From Mycolicibacter hiberniae (GTDB taxonomy: Bacteria > Actinomycetota > Actinomycetes > Mycobacteriales > Mycobacteriaceae), in assembly GCF_010729485.1 (NCBI RefSeq), contig NZ_AP022609.1, positions 992,001 through 1,056,000 of the forward strand: DNA of 64,000 bases. The letters are read 5' to 3'. The notes below the pieces were generated by a model. It was given only the letters and a program-made list of their open reading frames with translations, did no database searches and had not been told where the DNA came from. Shown here piece after piece: positions 29,023 through 37,784 of this stretch. The translations under genes and the position numbers were made by a program. How positions within the stretch are numbered: position 1 is the stretch's first letter; every line of letters begins with the position of its first letter.

Positions 29023-29556
29023 ATGCGCAAACTGGGCGCGGTGGGCAGCTTCGCTGCGGGTCTGGCATTGGCGTTGGCGCCGGTGGCAGCGGCCGAGGAG
29101 TCCGACGCCGTGGACTTCGGCCCGTTGCTGGACTTCCAGATCGGCTCGATGAATTTCCTGTTCGAGTCGCAGGCCATTCTGGCCGGCGTCGGCGACAAGG
29201 TCATCGACGTGACTGCTGCCAACCCGTTTCTCACCATCGATCCCGAGGAAGTGAACGCCGTCTTGGGCTCCTTGCTCTACGGCTTCAACTGGGAGGACGA
29301 GATCTCGTCTGACCCCGGCTCCTACAGCTTGTTCAACGGCGCGGTGACTCAGTTCGTCGACGCCAACAACGTGCTGCTTTTCGCGATCCTCAACGGGGGA
29401 GACCAGATCGAGTTCGAGGACGCCGCCGACTACCTGTTCGGCTCCGACGCCGCGATCGCGGCCGGTCTGGCAGGTGACACCGCCTGGGAAGACGCCGCAA
29501 ACTTCTTCATGGCCGGCGTCGCGGACACCGGTGGTTACCTGGCGATCGACCTGTGA
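29023..29556 (+). CDS. Exported acidic protein of unknown function
   Basis: 177 aa. The ATG at 29023 follows GTGGGGGG and begins [20 protein letters not shown], a Sec signal peptide with a likely cut after VAAA (about residue 26). The mature part is about 150 residues, strongly acidic, rich in Asp, Ala and Phe, with no cysteine, ending [13 protein letters not shown]. Upstream codons in the same frame would bury the signal. I do not recognise the family; it resembles small secreted proteins confined to mycobacteria. A terminator-like hairpin follows 16 bases after the stop. Confidence 0.75.
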   Translation: MRKLGAVGSFAAGLALALAPVAAAEESDAVDFGPLLDFQIGSMNFLFESQAILAGVGDKVIDVTAANPFLTIDPEEVNAVLGSLLYGFNWEDEISSDPGSYSLFNGAVTQFVDANNVLLFAILNGGDQIEFEDAADYLFGSDAAIAAGLAGDTAWEDAANFFMAGVADTGGYLAIDL

Positions 29557-29572
29557 TTGCCGCTGCAAACCC

Positions 29573-29604
29573 GAAGCCCCTGGAGATGCGTCTCCGGGGG
29601 TTTC
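29573..29604 (+). terminator. Terminator hairpin after the exported protein gene
   Basis: GAAGCCCCTGGAGA pairs with TCTCCGGGGGTTTC around a short loop TGCG, with two G-T wobbles: a 14-bp GC-rich stem. It ends the exported-protein unit and separates it from lepA, which also shows that lepA translation must begin downstream of it. Confidence 0.75.
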
Positions 29605-29677
29605 GTCTTGCGGCCTCCGCCTCGCTACCCTGACTAGGCAGAAAGCATCACCGCCCCCGGTTCACCAGGAGATTCCC

Positions 29678-31561
29678 ATCAGCAGTTTCGCCGACCAGAC
29701 CTTCACCGCGCCGGCGCAGATACGGAACTTCTGCATCATCGCCCACATCGACCATGGCAAATCGACCCTGGCCGACCGGATGCTGCAGCTCACCGGCGTC
29801 GTCGACGACCGATCGATGCGGGCCCAGTACCTGGATCGGATGGACATCGAGCGGGAGCGCGGCATCACCATCAAGGCGCAGAACGTTCGGCTGCCCTGGA
29901 CGGTCACCGAGGACCCTGAGCGGGGCCCGGGCGGGCCGGCGGCCGGCGACTACGTGTTGCACCTGATCGACACGCCCGGCCACGTCGATTTCACCTACGA
30001 GGTGTCCCGCGCGCTGGAGGCCTGCGAGGGCGCGGTCCTGCTGGTCGACGCCGCCCAGGGCATTGAGGCCCAGACCCTGGCCAACCTGTATCTGGCACTG
30101 GACCGGGATCTGACGGTCATCCCGGTGCTCAACAAGATCGACCTGCCCGCTGCCGACCCGGAGCGCTACGCCGCCGAGCTGGCCCACATCATCGGGTGCG
30201 AGCCCGAAGACGTCCTGAAGGTGTCGGGAAAGACCGGCGAGGGCGTGGCGGAGCTGCTCAACGAGGTGGTCCGGCTTGTGCCCCCGCCCACCGGCGACGC
30301 CGACGCGCCGACACGGGCGATGATCTTCGACTCCGTCTACGACATCTACCGCGGCGTGGTCACCTACGTCCGGGTCGTCGACGGCAAGATCCTGCCGCGC
30401 GAGAAGATCGCGATGATGTCCACCGGTGCCACCCACGAGCTCCTCGAAGTCGGCATCGTGTCCCCGGAACCCAAGCCCGCCAAGGGGCTGGGCGTCGGCG
30501 AGGTGGGCTATCTGATCACCGGAGTGAAGGATGTGCGGCAGTCCAAGGTGGGCGACACCGTCACCACCGCGCGGGGCGGGGCCACCGAGGCCCTCACCGG
30601 ATACCGCGAGCCCAAGCCGATGGTCTATTCCGGGCTGTACCCGGTGGACGGGTCGGACTATCCCAACCTGCGTGACGCCCTGGACAAACTGCAGCTCAAC
30701 GATGCCGCTTTGACCTACGAACCGGAGACTTCGGTGGCGCTGGGCTTCGGTTTCCGCTGCGGCTTCCTGGGACTGCTGCACATGGAGATCACCCGGGAAC
30801 GTCTGGAACGCGAATTCGACCTGGATCTGATCTCCACCTCGCCCAACGTGGTCTACCGCGTGATCGCCGAGGACGGCAGCGAGATCATCGTCACCAACCC
30901 GTCGGACTGGCCGGAAGGAAAGATCCGCACGGTTTTCGAGCCGGTCGTCAAAACCACGGTGATCGCGCCGAGCGAATTCGTCGGCACCATCATGGAACTG
31001 TGCCAGTCCCGCCGCGGCGAACTCGGCGGGATGGACTACCTCTCGCCGGAGCGTGTCGAGCTGCGCTACACGATGCCGTTGGGCGAGATCATCTTCGACT
31101 TCTTCGACTCGTTGAAGTCACGCACCCGCGGCTACGCCAGCCTGGATTACGAGGAGGCCGGCGAGCAGGAGGCCGACCTGGTCAAGGTCGACATTCTGCT
31201 GCAGGGTGAAGCGGTGGACGCGTTCAGTGCGATCGTGCACAAAGACGCGGCCTCGGCCTACGGCAACAAGATGACGACCAAGCTCAAGGAGCTGATCCCG
31301 CGCCAACAGTTCGAAGTGCCCGTGCAGGCGGCCATCGGATCGAGAATCATTGCGCGCGAGAACATCCGGGCTATCCGCAAAGACGTGTTGTCCAAGTGCT
31401 ACGGCGGTGACATCAGCCGCAAGCGCAAGCTGCTGGAAAAGCAGAAAGAGGGCAAGAAGCGGATGAAGACCATCGGTCGGGTGGACGTGCCGCAGGAGGC
31501 GTTCGTCGCGGCGCTGTCCACTGACAGTGGCGGCTCGACCGGCGACAAGGCCAAGAAGTAG
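29678..31561 (+). CDS. lepA: Elongation factor 4 (LepA)
   Basis: About 627 aa GTPase that back-translocates or remodels ribosomes. The G-motifs are AHIDHGKST (about residue 21-29), DTPGH, and [10 protein letters not shown]. Domain II, the EF-G-like domains and the LepA C-terminus with [20 protein letters not shown] are all present. The start is unclear: no ATG, GTG or TTG lies in frame between the upstream terminator and the conserved [16 protein letters not shown]. The coordinates given use ATC at 29678, six bases after AGGAG (29667-29671); ATT at 29672 is the other choice. The nearest ordinary start, GTG 29474, lies inside the previous gene. lppR follows with a one-base overlap. Confidence 0.9.
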   Translation: MSSFADQTFTAPAQIRNFCIIAHIDHGKSTLADRMLQLTGVVDDRSMRAQYLDRMDIERERGITIKAQNVRLPWTVTEDPERGPGGPAAGDYVLHLIDTPGHVDFTYEVSRALEACEGAVLLVDAAQGIEAQTLANLYLALDRDLTVIPVLNKIDLPAADPERYAAELAHIIGCEPEDVLKVSGKTGEGVAELLNEVVRLVPPPTGDADAPTRAMIFDSVYDIYRGVVTYVRVVDGKILPREKIAMMSTGATHELLEVGIVSPEPKPAKGLGVGEVGYLITGVKDVRQSKVGDTVTTARGGATEALTGYREPKPMVYSGLYPVDGSDYPNLRDALDKLQLNDAALTYEPETSVALGFGFRCGFLGLLHMEITRERLEREFDLDLISTSPNVVYRVIAEDGSEIIVTNPSDWPEGKIRTVFEPVVKTTVIAPSEFVGTIMELCQSRRGELGGMDYLSPERVELRYTMPLGEIIFDFFDSLKSRTRGYASLDYEEAGEQEADLVKVDILLQGEAVDAFSAIVHKDAASAYGNKMTTKLKELIPRQQFEVPVQAAIGSRIIARENIRAIRKDVLSKCYGGDISRKRKLLEKQKEGKKRMKTIGRVDVPQEAFVAALSTDSGGSTGDKAKK

Positions 31562-32322
31562 TGACCGCCCGGGCACGCACAATCGTGGCCGCCGCGGCGC
31601 TGGTGCTGCTGTCCAGCGGGTGCACCACGGTGGTCTCCGGGACTGTCCGGCCCGCAGCGGATCTGGCGCCCACGCCGGTCACCGGGATGGCGGTCCGGCA
31701 GGTGTTGCTCGACGATTCCGAGCTCACCAAGCTGACCGGTCAGCCCTTCCGCAGCGACCCCTCCCTGCCGCCGCGGTACGGCGGTCTCGACGAACTGCCC
31801 GACGCCTGGGAGTCGGCCGCGCCGCAGGACTGCGTCGGTGCCGCCGTGGGTGGGCAGCGCAGCGTGTACAACTCCGCGAACGTGCGCGACGCCGCCCATG
31901 AGTTCTGGGACAGTTCCGCCGCCGAGGATTCCCCGCTGACCGGGGTGGGCGAGGCGGTGATCGCACTGGACAGCGCCACCGAAGCCGATGCGCTGGTGGA
32001 GAAGTTCGCCCAGCAGTGGCGTAGCTGCGACGGGGTGGTGGTGACCCGTGACAGCGGCACCGATAGCGAGGCCAGCGGGGAGATCGCCGACGTCTCCGAC
32101 GAGGACGCGATCCTGGTGGCCGTCGTGCGCACCAGCGTGGACGGCGAAGCGGGACTGCGGGTTTCCCGCGCGCTCGGGTCGCGGGTGAACTGCATCGTCG
32201 ACGTCGACGTGTTCTGGTTCGCCGACGAGGGCGACGATTCCGGCGTTCCGCCCACCGGCGACACCACCGCCGCCGACATGGTGCGGGCAATGCTGGACAA
32301 GGTCCGCAACCTCAGCGGCTGA
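31561..32322 (+). CDS. lppR: Lipoprotein LppR-like with PknH-type sensor domain
   Basis: 253 aa. GTG at 31561 shares a base with the lepA stop. The signal peptide ends in the lipobox LLSSGCTT (Cys about residue 21). The remainder has the pattern of the extracellular PknH sensor domain: QDCVGAAVGGQRSVYNSANV, RSCDGVVV and RVNCIVDVDVFW, whose cysteines form disulfides in that family. It is in the place of Rv2403c (lppR). It converges on the GH15 gene, three bases away. Confidence 0.85.
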   Translation: MTARARTIVAAAALVLLSSGCTTVVSGTVRPAADLAPTPVTGMAVRQVLLDDSELTKLTGQPFRSDPSLPPRYGGLDELPDAWESAAPQDCVGAAVGGQRSVYNSANVRDAAHEFWDSSAAEDSPLTGVGEAVIALDSATEADALVEKFAQQWRSCDGVVVTRDSGTDSEASGEIADVSDEDAILVAVVRTSVDGEAGLRVSRALGSRVNCIVDVDVFWFADEGDDSGVPPTGDTTAADMVRAMLDKVRNLSG

Positions 32323-32324
32323 GG

Positions 32325-34352
32325 CTACATCGGCGCGTTCGCGGGCTGGAAACCTCCGGTGGAGTCGGCCTCCTCCTCGGCGCGGATCACGTGCACAACG
32401 GCGTTGATCAGCGCCAAGTGGGTGAAGGCCTGCGGGAAGTTGCCCAGGTGCCTGCCGGTGCGGGGCTCGATCTCCTCGGCGTAGAGGTGCAGCGGGCTGG
32501 CAAACGACAGCAGCCGCTCGCACAGGTGCTTGGCGCGACTGACCTCGCCGATCTCCACCAGCGCCGAGACCAGCCAGAACGAGCAGATGGTGAAGGTGCC
32601 CTCGGCGCCGGACAGGCCGTCGTCGGTCTCCTCGATCCGATACCGCAACACCAGGCCGTCTTCGGTGAGTTCCTCGGCGATCGCCATCACGGTGGCCCGC
32701 ACCCGCGGGTCGTCGGCAGGCAGAAACCGGGTCAGTACCACCAGCAGCAGGGACGCGTCCAGCGCCGTGCTGCCGTATGCCTGGGTCAGCACACCCCGGG
32801 AATCCACGCCGTTGGCCAGTACGTCTGCCTTGATCTCCTCGGCGATCGCCCGCCACTGCTTGGCATAGGACACCGCGCCCTGCAGTTCGGCCAGCTTCGA
32901 CCCGCGGTCCAGCGCCACCCAGCACATCACCTTCGAAGAGGTGAAGTGCTGCGGTTCGCCCCGGACCTCCCAGATACCCCGGTCGGGTTCGCGCCAATGC
33001 TTGATGGCCTCCTCCACCTGGCGTTTGAGCACCGGCCACAGGGTCTCGGGGATCTGCTCGCGAGACTTGGCGTGCAGGTAGACCGAGTCGAGCATGGTGC
33101 CCCAGATGTCGTGCTGTTGCTGGTTGTAGGCACCGTTTCCGATCCGCACCGGACGGGCGTTGTCGTAGCCGGACAGGTGGTCCAGCTCCTCCTCGACCAG
33201 CTCGTGCTCCCCGCCGACGCCGTACATCACCTGCAACGGATGCTGCTGACCGTTGTTGACACCGGACACATCGGCGATGAAGGAGAAGAAGTCGTCGGCT
33301 TCACGGTCCAGGCCCAGCGTGTACAGGCCCCACAGGGTGAACGCCGAGTCCCGCACCCAGCTGTAGCGGTAGTCCCAATTTCGTTCGCCCTGAGGTGTTT
33401 CGGGCAGCGACGTCGTCGGCGCGGCCAGCAGGGCCCCGGTCGGGGAGTAAGTCAGGCCTTTGAGTGTGAGCGCACTGCGCTGCAGATAGGAACGCCAGGG
33501 GTGGTCGGGGAAGTTGCCGACGTTGATCCACTGGCGCCAGCACTCGGTGGTGTTCCACATCTTGTCGGCGGCTTCGGCGTAGCTCTGCGGCGCAGGGTGT
33601 TTCGACCAGCTCAAGGCGACGAACACGTCATCGCCCTCGGTCAGCCGGGTCCGGGCGCGGGCCTCGCGGCCCTCCAGCCCCAGCCGCAGGTTCGTCGTCA
33701 GGCGCAGGGTGGGATGGGCGTCGGGATTCTGCCGGGCCCGCGCTGTCGCCTCACCGTAGGCGTTCGACGAGTACTCCCAGGTGGCGCCGGTGCGGTGATA
33801 GTCGAACGCCGGCTCGCAGCTCATGGTCAGTTCGACGGTGCCGCTGACACAGCGCACCGTGCGCAGCAGGATGTGTTCTGCGTCCCAATCGGTGGGGGTG
33901 CGGCGGTGGGTCTGCGACCGGGCTTCGATGTCGTGCCACTTGCCCATCACCAGCGCGTCCCGCACGATCAGCCAGCCGGTGTGGGTCTGCCAGGTGGTTT
34001 CCATGATCGGGCTGCCGGGCAGGTAGCGCCGCGCCGCGGGCACCGAAACCCCGTAGGGGCCGAGCCGAAAGTGCCCTGCGCTGCGGTCCAGCAGAGCGCC
34101 GAAGACGCTGGGGGAGTCCGGACGCGGCAGGCACATCCACTCCACCGAACCGGCCGCCGAGATCAGGCAGGTGTTCTCGCAGTCCGACAGGAAGGCGTAG
34201 TCGGCGATCGGCGGAAAAGGGTTGCGGACCTGGCTCGGTGACGCCGCATAGGGCACCGGGGCGGTGGCCGACAGGGGCGGCGTGGCCACCGTGCCGGCGG
34301 CCTCCGGAGCGGCGGGAGCGGGTGCATCGCCCGGCGGGGTGTGCAGGTCCAT
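32325..34352 (-). CDS. Glycoside hydrolase family 15 (trehalase/glucoamylase-like)
   Basis: 675 aa from ATG 34352 (MDLHTPPGDAPAPA); upstream frame is open but unlikely. An N-terminal beta domain (about 45-300, IADYAFLSDCENTCLIS) precedes an (alpha/alpha)6 barrel with NWDYRYSWVRDSAFTLW and TICSFWLVSALVEIGE, both typical of GH15. The mycobacterial members (Rv2402 and its M. smegmatis counterpart) have been studied as trehalases, needing phosphate for activity. No signal peptide, so it acts in the cytosol, presumably on trehalose or another alpha-glucoside. The first 40 residues are Pro/Ala-rich and probably disordered. Confidence 0.88.
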   Translation of the reverse strand: MDLHTPPGDAPAPAAPEAAGTVATPPLSATAPVPYAASPSQVRNPFPPIADYAFLSDCENTCLISAAGSVEWMCLPRPDSPSVFGALLDRSAGHFRLGPYGVSVPAARRYLPGSPIMETTWQTHTGWLIVRDALVMGKWHDIEARSQTHRRTPTDWDAEHILLRTVRCVSGTVELTMSCEPAFDYHRTGATWEYSSNAYGEATARARQNPDAHPTLRLTTNLRLGLEGREARARTRLTEGDDVFVALSWSKHPAPQSYAEAADKMWNTTECWRQWINVGNFPDHPWRSYLQRSALTLKGLTYSPTGALLAAPTTSLPETPQGERNWDYRYSWVRDSAFTLWGLYTLGLDREADDFFSFIADVSGVNNGQQHPLQVMYGVGGEHELVEEELDHLSGYDNARPVRIGNGAYNQQQHDIWGTMLDSVYLHAKSREQIPETLWPVLKRQVEEAIKHWREPDRGIWEVRGEPQHFTSSKVMCWVALDRGSKLAELQGAVSYAKQWRAIAEEIKADVLANGVDSRGVLTQAYGSTALDASLLLVVLTRFLPADDPRVRATVMAIAEELTEDGLVLRYRIEETDDGLSGAEGTFTICSFWLVSALVEIGEVSRAKHLCERLLSFASPLHLYAEEIEPRTGRHLGNFPQAFTHLALINAVVHVIRAEEEADSTGGFQPANAPM

Positions 34353-34411
34353 GCGGTCATCATCGCTGGCGGCCTGCCACACGTCTACCCGGCGGACCGG
34401 GACCCGGGGTG

Positions 34412-34522
34412 GGCGGTGACCCGCTTCGCCCGGCTTCGCCGCGCTCGCGATCACCGCGGTGCTGGTTGGCGGTGACCCGCTTCGCCCGGCTTCGCCGCGC
34501 TCGCGATCACCGCGGTGCTGGT
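34412..34522. repeat. Two tandem copies of a 56-base GC-rich unit
   Basis: A unit starting GGCGGTGACCCGCTTCGCCC and ending in ATCACCGCGGTGCTGGT is present at 34412-34466 and again at 34468-34522 with no difference seen. Each copy has GCGGTGA near one end and TCACCGC near the other, so each can fold into a long hairpin. The repeats lie between the divergent GH15 gene and a small membrane protein gene. Similar GCTTCGCC-rich units are scattered in mycobacterial intergenic regions. Confidence 0.8.
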
Positions 34523-34550
34523 GGGCTCATGACCCGCTAAGGTGGGCTAG

Positions 34551-34748
34551 GTGGTGGGCTTCCTGAGCTGGTGGGACGGCGTTGAGCTCTGGCTGTCCGG
34601 CCTCGGCTTCGTGGTACAGACCGCCGTGGTGATGCCGGTGGTGTTGTTGTTGGCCTATGGTCTGGCGTCGCTGCTGGATGCGCTGTTGGGGGAGGGAATC
34701 CGGGTGCTCGAACGTGTCCGGCACGGTCGTGAAGGCGGGACCCGCTGA
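34551..34748 (+). CDS. Small membrane protein (Rv2401A-like)
   Basis: 65 aa. GTG at 34551. One strong membrane helix (about 20-42, TAVVMPVVLLLAYGLASLL) is followed by an amphipathic basic tail (IRVLERVRHGREGGTR). It is positioned like the small membrane gene Rv2401A of M. tuberculosis. Its stop overlaps the start of a second, smaller membrane peptide (TGATG). Function unknown. Confidence 0.72.
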   Translation: MVGFLSWWDGVELWLSGLGFVVQTAVVMPVVLLLAYGLASLLDALLGEGIRVLERVRHGREGGTR

Positions 34749-34825
34749 TGCCGCGCTCACAAGTGACCCTGGTGCTGGTCAGTCTCATCCTGCTGGTGAT
34801 CGTCAGCTGGTTACTCACGCGCTGA
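34748..34825 (+). CDS. 25-residue single-helix membrane microprotein
   Basis: The ATG at 34748 overlaps the TGA of the 65-aa gene, and an 18-residue hydrophobic run (VTLVLVSLILLVIVSWLL) fills almost all of the 25 codons before the TGA at 34823-34825. The coupling and the nearly pure membrane helix make it more likely than chance to be real. It may act with the 65-aa protein. No family known to me. Confidence 0.55.
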   Translation: MPRSQVTLVLVSLILLVIVSWLLTR

Positions 34826-34852
34826 CCCGCTGGTGAGAAGCTGAGCCTCTGT

Positions 34853-34858
34853 TATGCT
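34853..34858 (+). promoter_or_regulatory. -10 element TATGCT giving a leaderless uORF
   Basis: TATGCT fits the mycobacterial -10 consensus TANNNT. Transcription starting eight bases downstream would begin exactly at the ATG of the uORF at 34866, so that ORF would be leaderless. No clear -35 is visible, which is common in mycobacteria. Confidence 0.6.
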
Positions 34859-34865
34859 TCCCGGC

Positions 34866-34964
34866 ATGTTTGCAGCGACCGGTGACCGGCGGCGCCATAT
34901 TTTGGCGTTCCCGATGCTCGCCGTGATCACTTCCGCTGTGGCCGACCTGCACTGTTGTCGCTGA
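34866..34964 (+). CDS. Leaderless cysteine-rich uORF, putative attenuator of the subI operon
   Basis: 32 codons, MFAATGDRRR... ending DLHCCR before the stop. Adjacent Cys codons at the end are the mark of the short leaderless ORFs reported in M. smegmatis to act as cysteine-responsive attenuators of sulfur operons. When cysteine is scarce the ribosome is expected to stall at these codons and change folding of the mRNA upstream of subI. The ORF lies 128 bases before subI and is followed by a stem that covers the subI Shine-Dalgarno. It was found by inspection. The peptide itself probably has no other function. Confidence 0.75.
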   Translation: MFAATGDRRRHILAFPMLAVITSAVADLHCCR

Positions 34965-35026
34965 CATCGCCACCCGTCGGCGCACCGGTGTCGTCATTGC
35001 TGACGCACGATATCTCCAGCGAATGC

Positions 35027-35086
35027 CCTTTCGCGATCCGACGGACAAGCACTTCTGCTGAGGTTCGTACGGATCGCCGAGAAAGG
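35027..35086 (+). promoter_or_regulatory. Shine-Dalgarno-sequestering stem upstream of subI
   Basis: GCGATCCG at 35033-35040 pairs with CGGATCGC at 35070-35077, and CCTTTC at 35027-35032 pairs with GAAAGG at 35081-35086. This gives 14 base pairs interrupted by a three-base bulge (35078-35080). GAAAGG is the ribosome-binding site of subI, six bases before its ATG, so the closed stem should block initiation. It lies downstream of the cysteine uORF, as expected for the OFF structure of the attenuator. Confidence 0.75.
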
Positions 35087-35092
35087 TCACCA

Positions 35093-36124
35093 ATGCCCAG
35101 AACCATCGCGCGCAGTGCCGCATTGGCGCTGGCAGCCGCCTTGGCCTTCACCACGCTCACCGGCTGTGGCGGCGGTCCCAGCGACGTGGTCGGCGGCGGC
35201 GGGCGGGCCGAGGCCCACACCACCTTGACCCTGGTGGCCTACGCGGTCCCTGAGCCCGGCTGGAGCAAGGTGATTCCGGCCTTCTACGCCACCGAACAGG
35301 GGGCTGACGTCCAGGTCGTCACCTCCTACGGCGCATCAGGGGACCAGTCGCGCGGCGTGGTCAGCGGCAAACCCGCGGACCTGGTGAACTTCTCGGTGGA
35401 ACCCGACATCACCCGGCTGGTCAAAGCCGGCAAAGTCGCCGAGGACTGGAACGCCGACGTCACCGGGGGCATCCCGTTCGGGTCGGTGGTGACGCTGGTG
35501 GTGCGCCAGGGCAACCCCAAGCACATCAAGGACTGGGACGACCTGCTGCGCCCCGAGGTGGAGGTGATCAGCCCCAGTCCGCTGAGCTCCGGGTCGGCGA
35601 AGTGGAATCTGTTGGCCCCCTATGCGGTCAAGAGCGAAGGCGGCAAGAACCCGCAGGCCGGCCTCGACTTCGTCGATCAACTGGTCAGCAACCACGTCAA
35701 GCTGCGACCCGGCTCGGGGCGCGAGGCTACCGACGTCTTCCTGCAGGGCAGTGGGGACGTACTGATCAGCTACGAGAACGAGGCGATCGCCGTCGAGCGC
35801 AAGGGCAAGCCGGTGGAGCACGTCAACCCCCCGCAGACCTTCAAGATCGAGAATCCCCTGGCGGTGGTGAGTTCGAGCAGACATCTGGAAGCCGCCACCG
35901 CGTTCAAGAATTTCCAGTACACGCCCGCCGCGCAACGCCTGTGGGCCGAAGCCGGCTTCCGCCCGGCCGACCCGAGCGTCGCCGCGGAGTTCAGCGGCTC
36001 GTTCCCGGCTCCCGACAAACTTTGGACCGTCGCCGACCTGGGCGGCTGGAGCGTCGTCGACAGTGCACTGTTCGACAAGGAGAGCGGATCTATCACCAAG
36101 ATCTACACCCAGGCCACCGGATGA
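35093..36124 (+). CDS. subI: Sulfate ABC transporter substrate-binding lipoprotein
   Basis: 343 aa. The ATG at 35093 follows GAAAGG and begins MPRTIARSAALALAAALAF with lipobox TLTGCGG (Cys about residue 24), so it is a lipid-anchored binding protein. Family stretches are VTSYGASGDQSRGVVSGKPA, PSPLSSGSAKWNLLAPYA and ENEAIAVERKG. It captures sulfate or thiosulfate outside the membrane for CysTWA. It is the first gene of a four-gene operon with ATGA overlaps throughout and is probably controlled by the cysteine uORF upstream. Confidence 0.94.
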   Translation: MPRTIARSAALALAAALAFTTLTGCGGGPSDVVGGGGRAEAHTTLTLVAYAVPEPGWSKVIPAFYATEQGADVQVVTSYGASGDQSRGVVSGKPADLVNFSVEPDITRLVKAGKVAEDWNADVTGGIPFGSVVTLVVRQGNPKHIKDWDDLLRPEVEVISPSPLSSGSAKWNLLAPYAVKSEGGKNPQAGLDFVDQLVSNHVKLRPGSGREATDVFLQGSGDVLISYENEAIAVERKGKPVEHVNPPQTFKIENPLAVVSSSRHLEAATAFKNFQYTPAAQRLWAEAGFRPADPSVAAEFSGSFPAPDKLWTVADLGGWSVVDSALFDKESGSITKIYTQATG

Positions 36125-36972
36125 GCGCGGCTGTGGTCGACGAAGAGGCGTCGCCGCCGGCGACGCGGGCGCCCTCGGGGTTGCGGCGCGAGGGCGTCTC
36201 CCTGCGGGTGGGCGCCGCGACGGTGTGGCTGTCACTGATCGTGCTGGCGCCGTTGGCGGCCATCACCTGGCAGTCGGCCGGCGGCGGCTGGCGGGCCTTT
36301 GAGCAGGCGGTGACCTCACATGCCGCACTGGAGTCGTTCCGGGTGACGTTGACGATCGCGGCCGGGGTCACGGCGGCCAACGTGGTCTTCGGGCTCCTGA
36401 TCGCCTGGATGCTGGTGCGCGATGACTTCATCGGCAAACGCTTCATCGACGTGCTCATCGACCTGCCGTTCGCCCTGCCGACCATTGTCGCCAGCCTGGT
36501 GATGTTGGCACTGTACGGTCCGGCCAGCCCGGTACACGTGCACCTGCAGCACACCGCGGCCGGCGTCGGCCTGGCACTGGCGTTCGTCACGCTGCCGTTC
36601 GTGGTGCGGGCCGTGCAGCCGGTGTTGTTGGAGATCGATCGCGAAGTCGAGGAGGCGGCCGCATCCCTGGGGGCCTCCGGATTCACCATCTTCCGCCAGG
36701 TGGTGCTGCCGTCCCTGACACCGGCCTTGCTGACCGGGGCGGGACTGGCGTTCTCGCGGGCCATCGGTGAGTTCGGTTCGGTAGTGCTGATCGGTGGCGC
36801 GGTGCCCGGGAAGACCGAAGTGTCCTCGCAGTGGATCCGCACCCTGATCGAGAACGACGACCGGACCGGCGCGGCGGCCATTTCGTTGGTGTTGCTGGGG
36901 ATTTCCTTCCTGGTGCTGCTCGCGCTGCGAGTGCTGGGAGCCCGGGTGACCAAGCGGCAGGAGCGGTCATGA
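36121..36972 (+). CDS. cysT: Sulfate ABC transporter permease CysT
   Basis: 283 aa inner-membrane permease with six helices and the EAA-type loop EVEEAAASLGASGFTIFRQV that contacts the ATPase. The ATG at 36121 overlaps the subI stop. The N-terminal 25 residues are hydrophilic. Together with CysW it forms the channel for sulfate and thiosulfate import. The long open frame upstream is a shadow of subI. Confidence 0.94.
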   Translation: MSAAVVDEEASPPATRAPSGLRREGVSLRVGAATVWLSLIVLAPLAAITWQSAGGGWRAFEQAVTSHAALESFRVTLTIAAGVTAANVVFGLLIAWMLVRDDFIGKRFIDVLIDLPFALPTIVASLVMLALYGPASPVHVHLQHTAAGVGLALAFVTLPFVVRAVQPVLLEIDREVEEAAASLGASGFTIFRQVVLPSLTPALLTGAGLAFSRAIGEFGSVVLIGGAVPGKTEVSSQWIRTLIENDDRTGAAAISLVLLGISFLVLLALRVLGARVTKRQERS

Positions 36973-37784
36973 CGTCGTCGCCGAAAGTCCGCTATCTGAT
37001 TCGATGGGTCTCGCTGGCCTATATCGGCCTGTTGTTGATCGTTCCGGTGTCGTTGATCCTGTGGCGCACTTTCGCCCCGGGTTTCGGGCAGTTCTTCGAT
37101 TACATCTCCACGCCGGCCGCGATCTCGGCGCTGCAGCTGTCGCTGCTGGTGGTGGCGATCGTGGTTCCGCTGAACGTCATCTTCGGGATACCCACTGCGC
37201 TGGTATTGGCCCGCAACAAGTTCCGGGGCAAGGGCGTGCTGCAAGCGGTGATCGATCTGCCGTTCGCCGTGTCGCCGGTGATCGTCGGCGTGGCACTTGT
37301 CGTGCTGTGGGGATCGGCGGGGCTCCTGGGATTCGTTGAGAACGACTGGGGCTTCAAGATCATCTTCGGTCTGCCCGGCATAGTGTTGGCCAGCATCTTC
37401 GTCACGCTGCCGTTTGTGATCCGGGAAGTCGAACCGGTGTTGCACGAGCTGGGAACCGATATGGAAGAGGCCTCGGCGACGCTGGGTTCCAGCGGGTGGC
37501 AGACGTTCTGGCGTATCACGTTGCCCTCCATCCGGTGGGGCCTGACATACGGGATCGTGCTGACCGTTGCGCGCACTCTCGGCGAGTACGGCGCGGTGTT
37601 GATCGTGTCGTCGAACCTGCCCGGCAAATCCCAGACGCTCACGCTGCTGGTGTCCGACCGCTACAACCGGGGCGCCGAATACGGCGCCTACGCCCTGTCC
37701 ACACTGCTGATGGCGGTGTCGGTGTTGGTGTTGATCGTTCAGGTGGTGCTCGATATGCGCCGGGCCGGAAAGGTAAACAAATGA
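36969..37784 (+). CDS. cysW: Sulfate ABC transporter permease CysW
   Basis: 271 aa permease, the partner of CysT. Six membrane helices; the coupling loop is [23 protein letters not shown] 36969 overlaps the cysT stop, and its own stop overlaps cysA (ATGA at 37781). Also typical is [17 protein letters not shown] in the form [17 protein letters not shown]. Confidence 0.94.
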   Translation: MTSSPKVRYLIRWVSLAYIGLLLIVPVSLILWRTFAPGFGQFFDYISTPAAISALQLSLLVVAIVVPLNVIFGIPTALVLARNKFRGKGVLQAVIDLPFAVSPVIVGVALVVLWGSAGLLGFVENDWGFKIIFGLPGIVLASIFVTLPFVIREVEPVLHELGTDMEEASATLGSSGWQTFWRITLPSIRWGLTYGIVLTVARTLGEYGAVLIVSSNLPGKSQTLTLLVSDRYNRGAEYGAYALSTLLMAVSVLVLIVQVVLDMRRAGKVNK

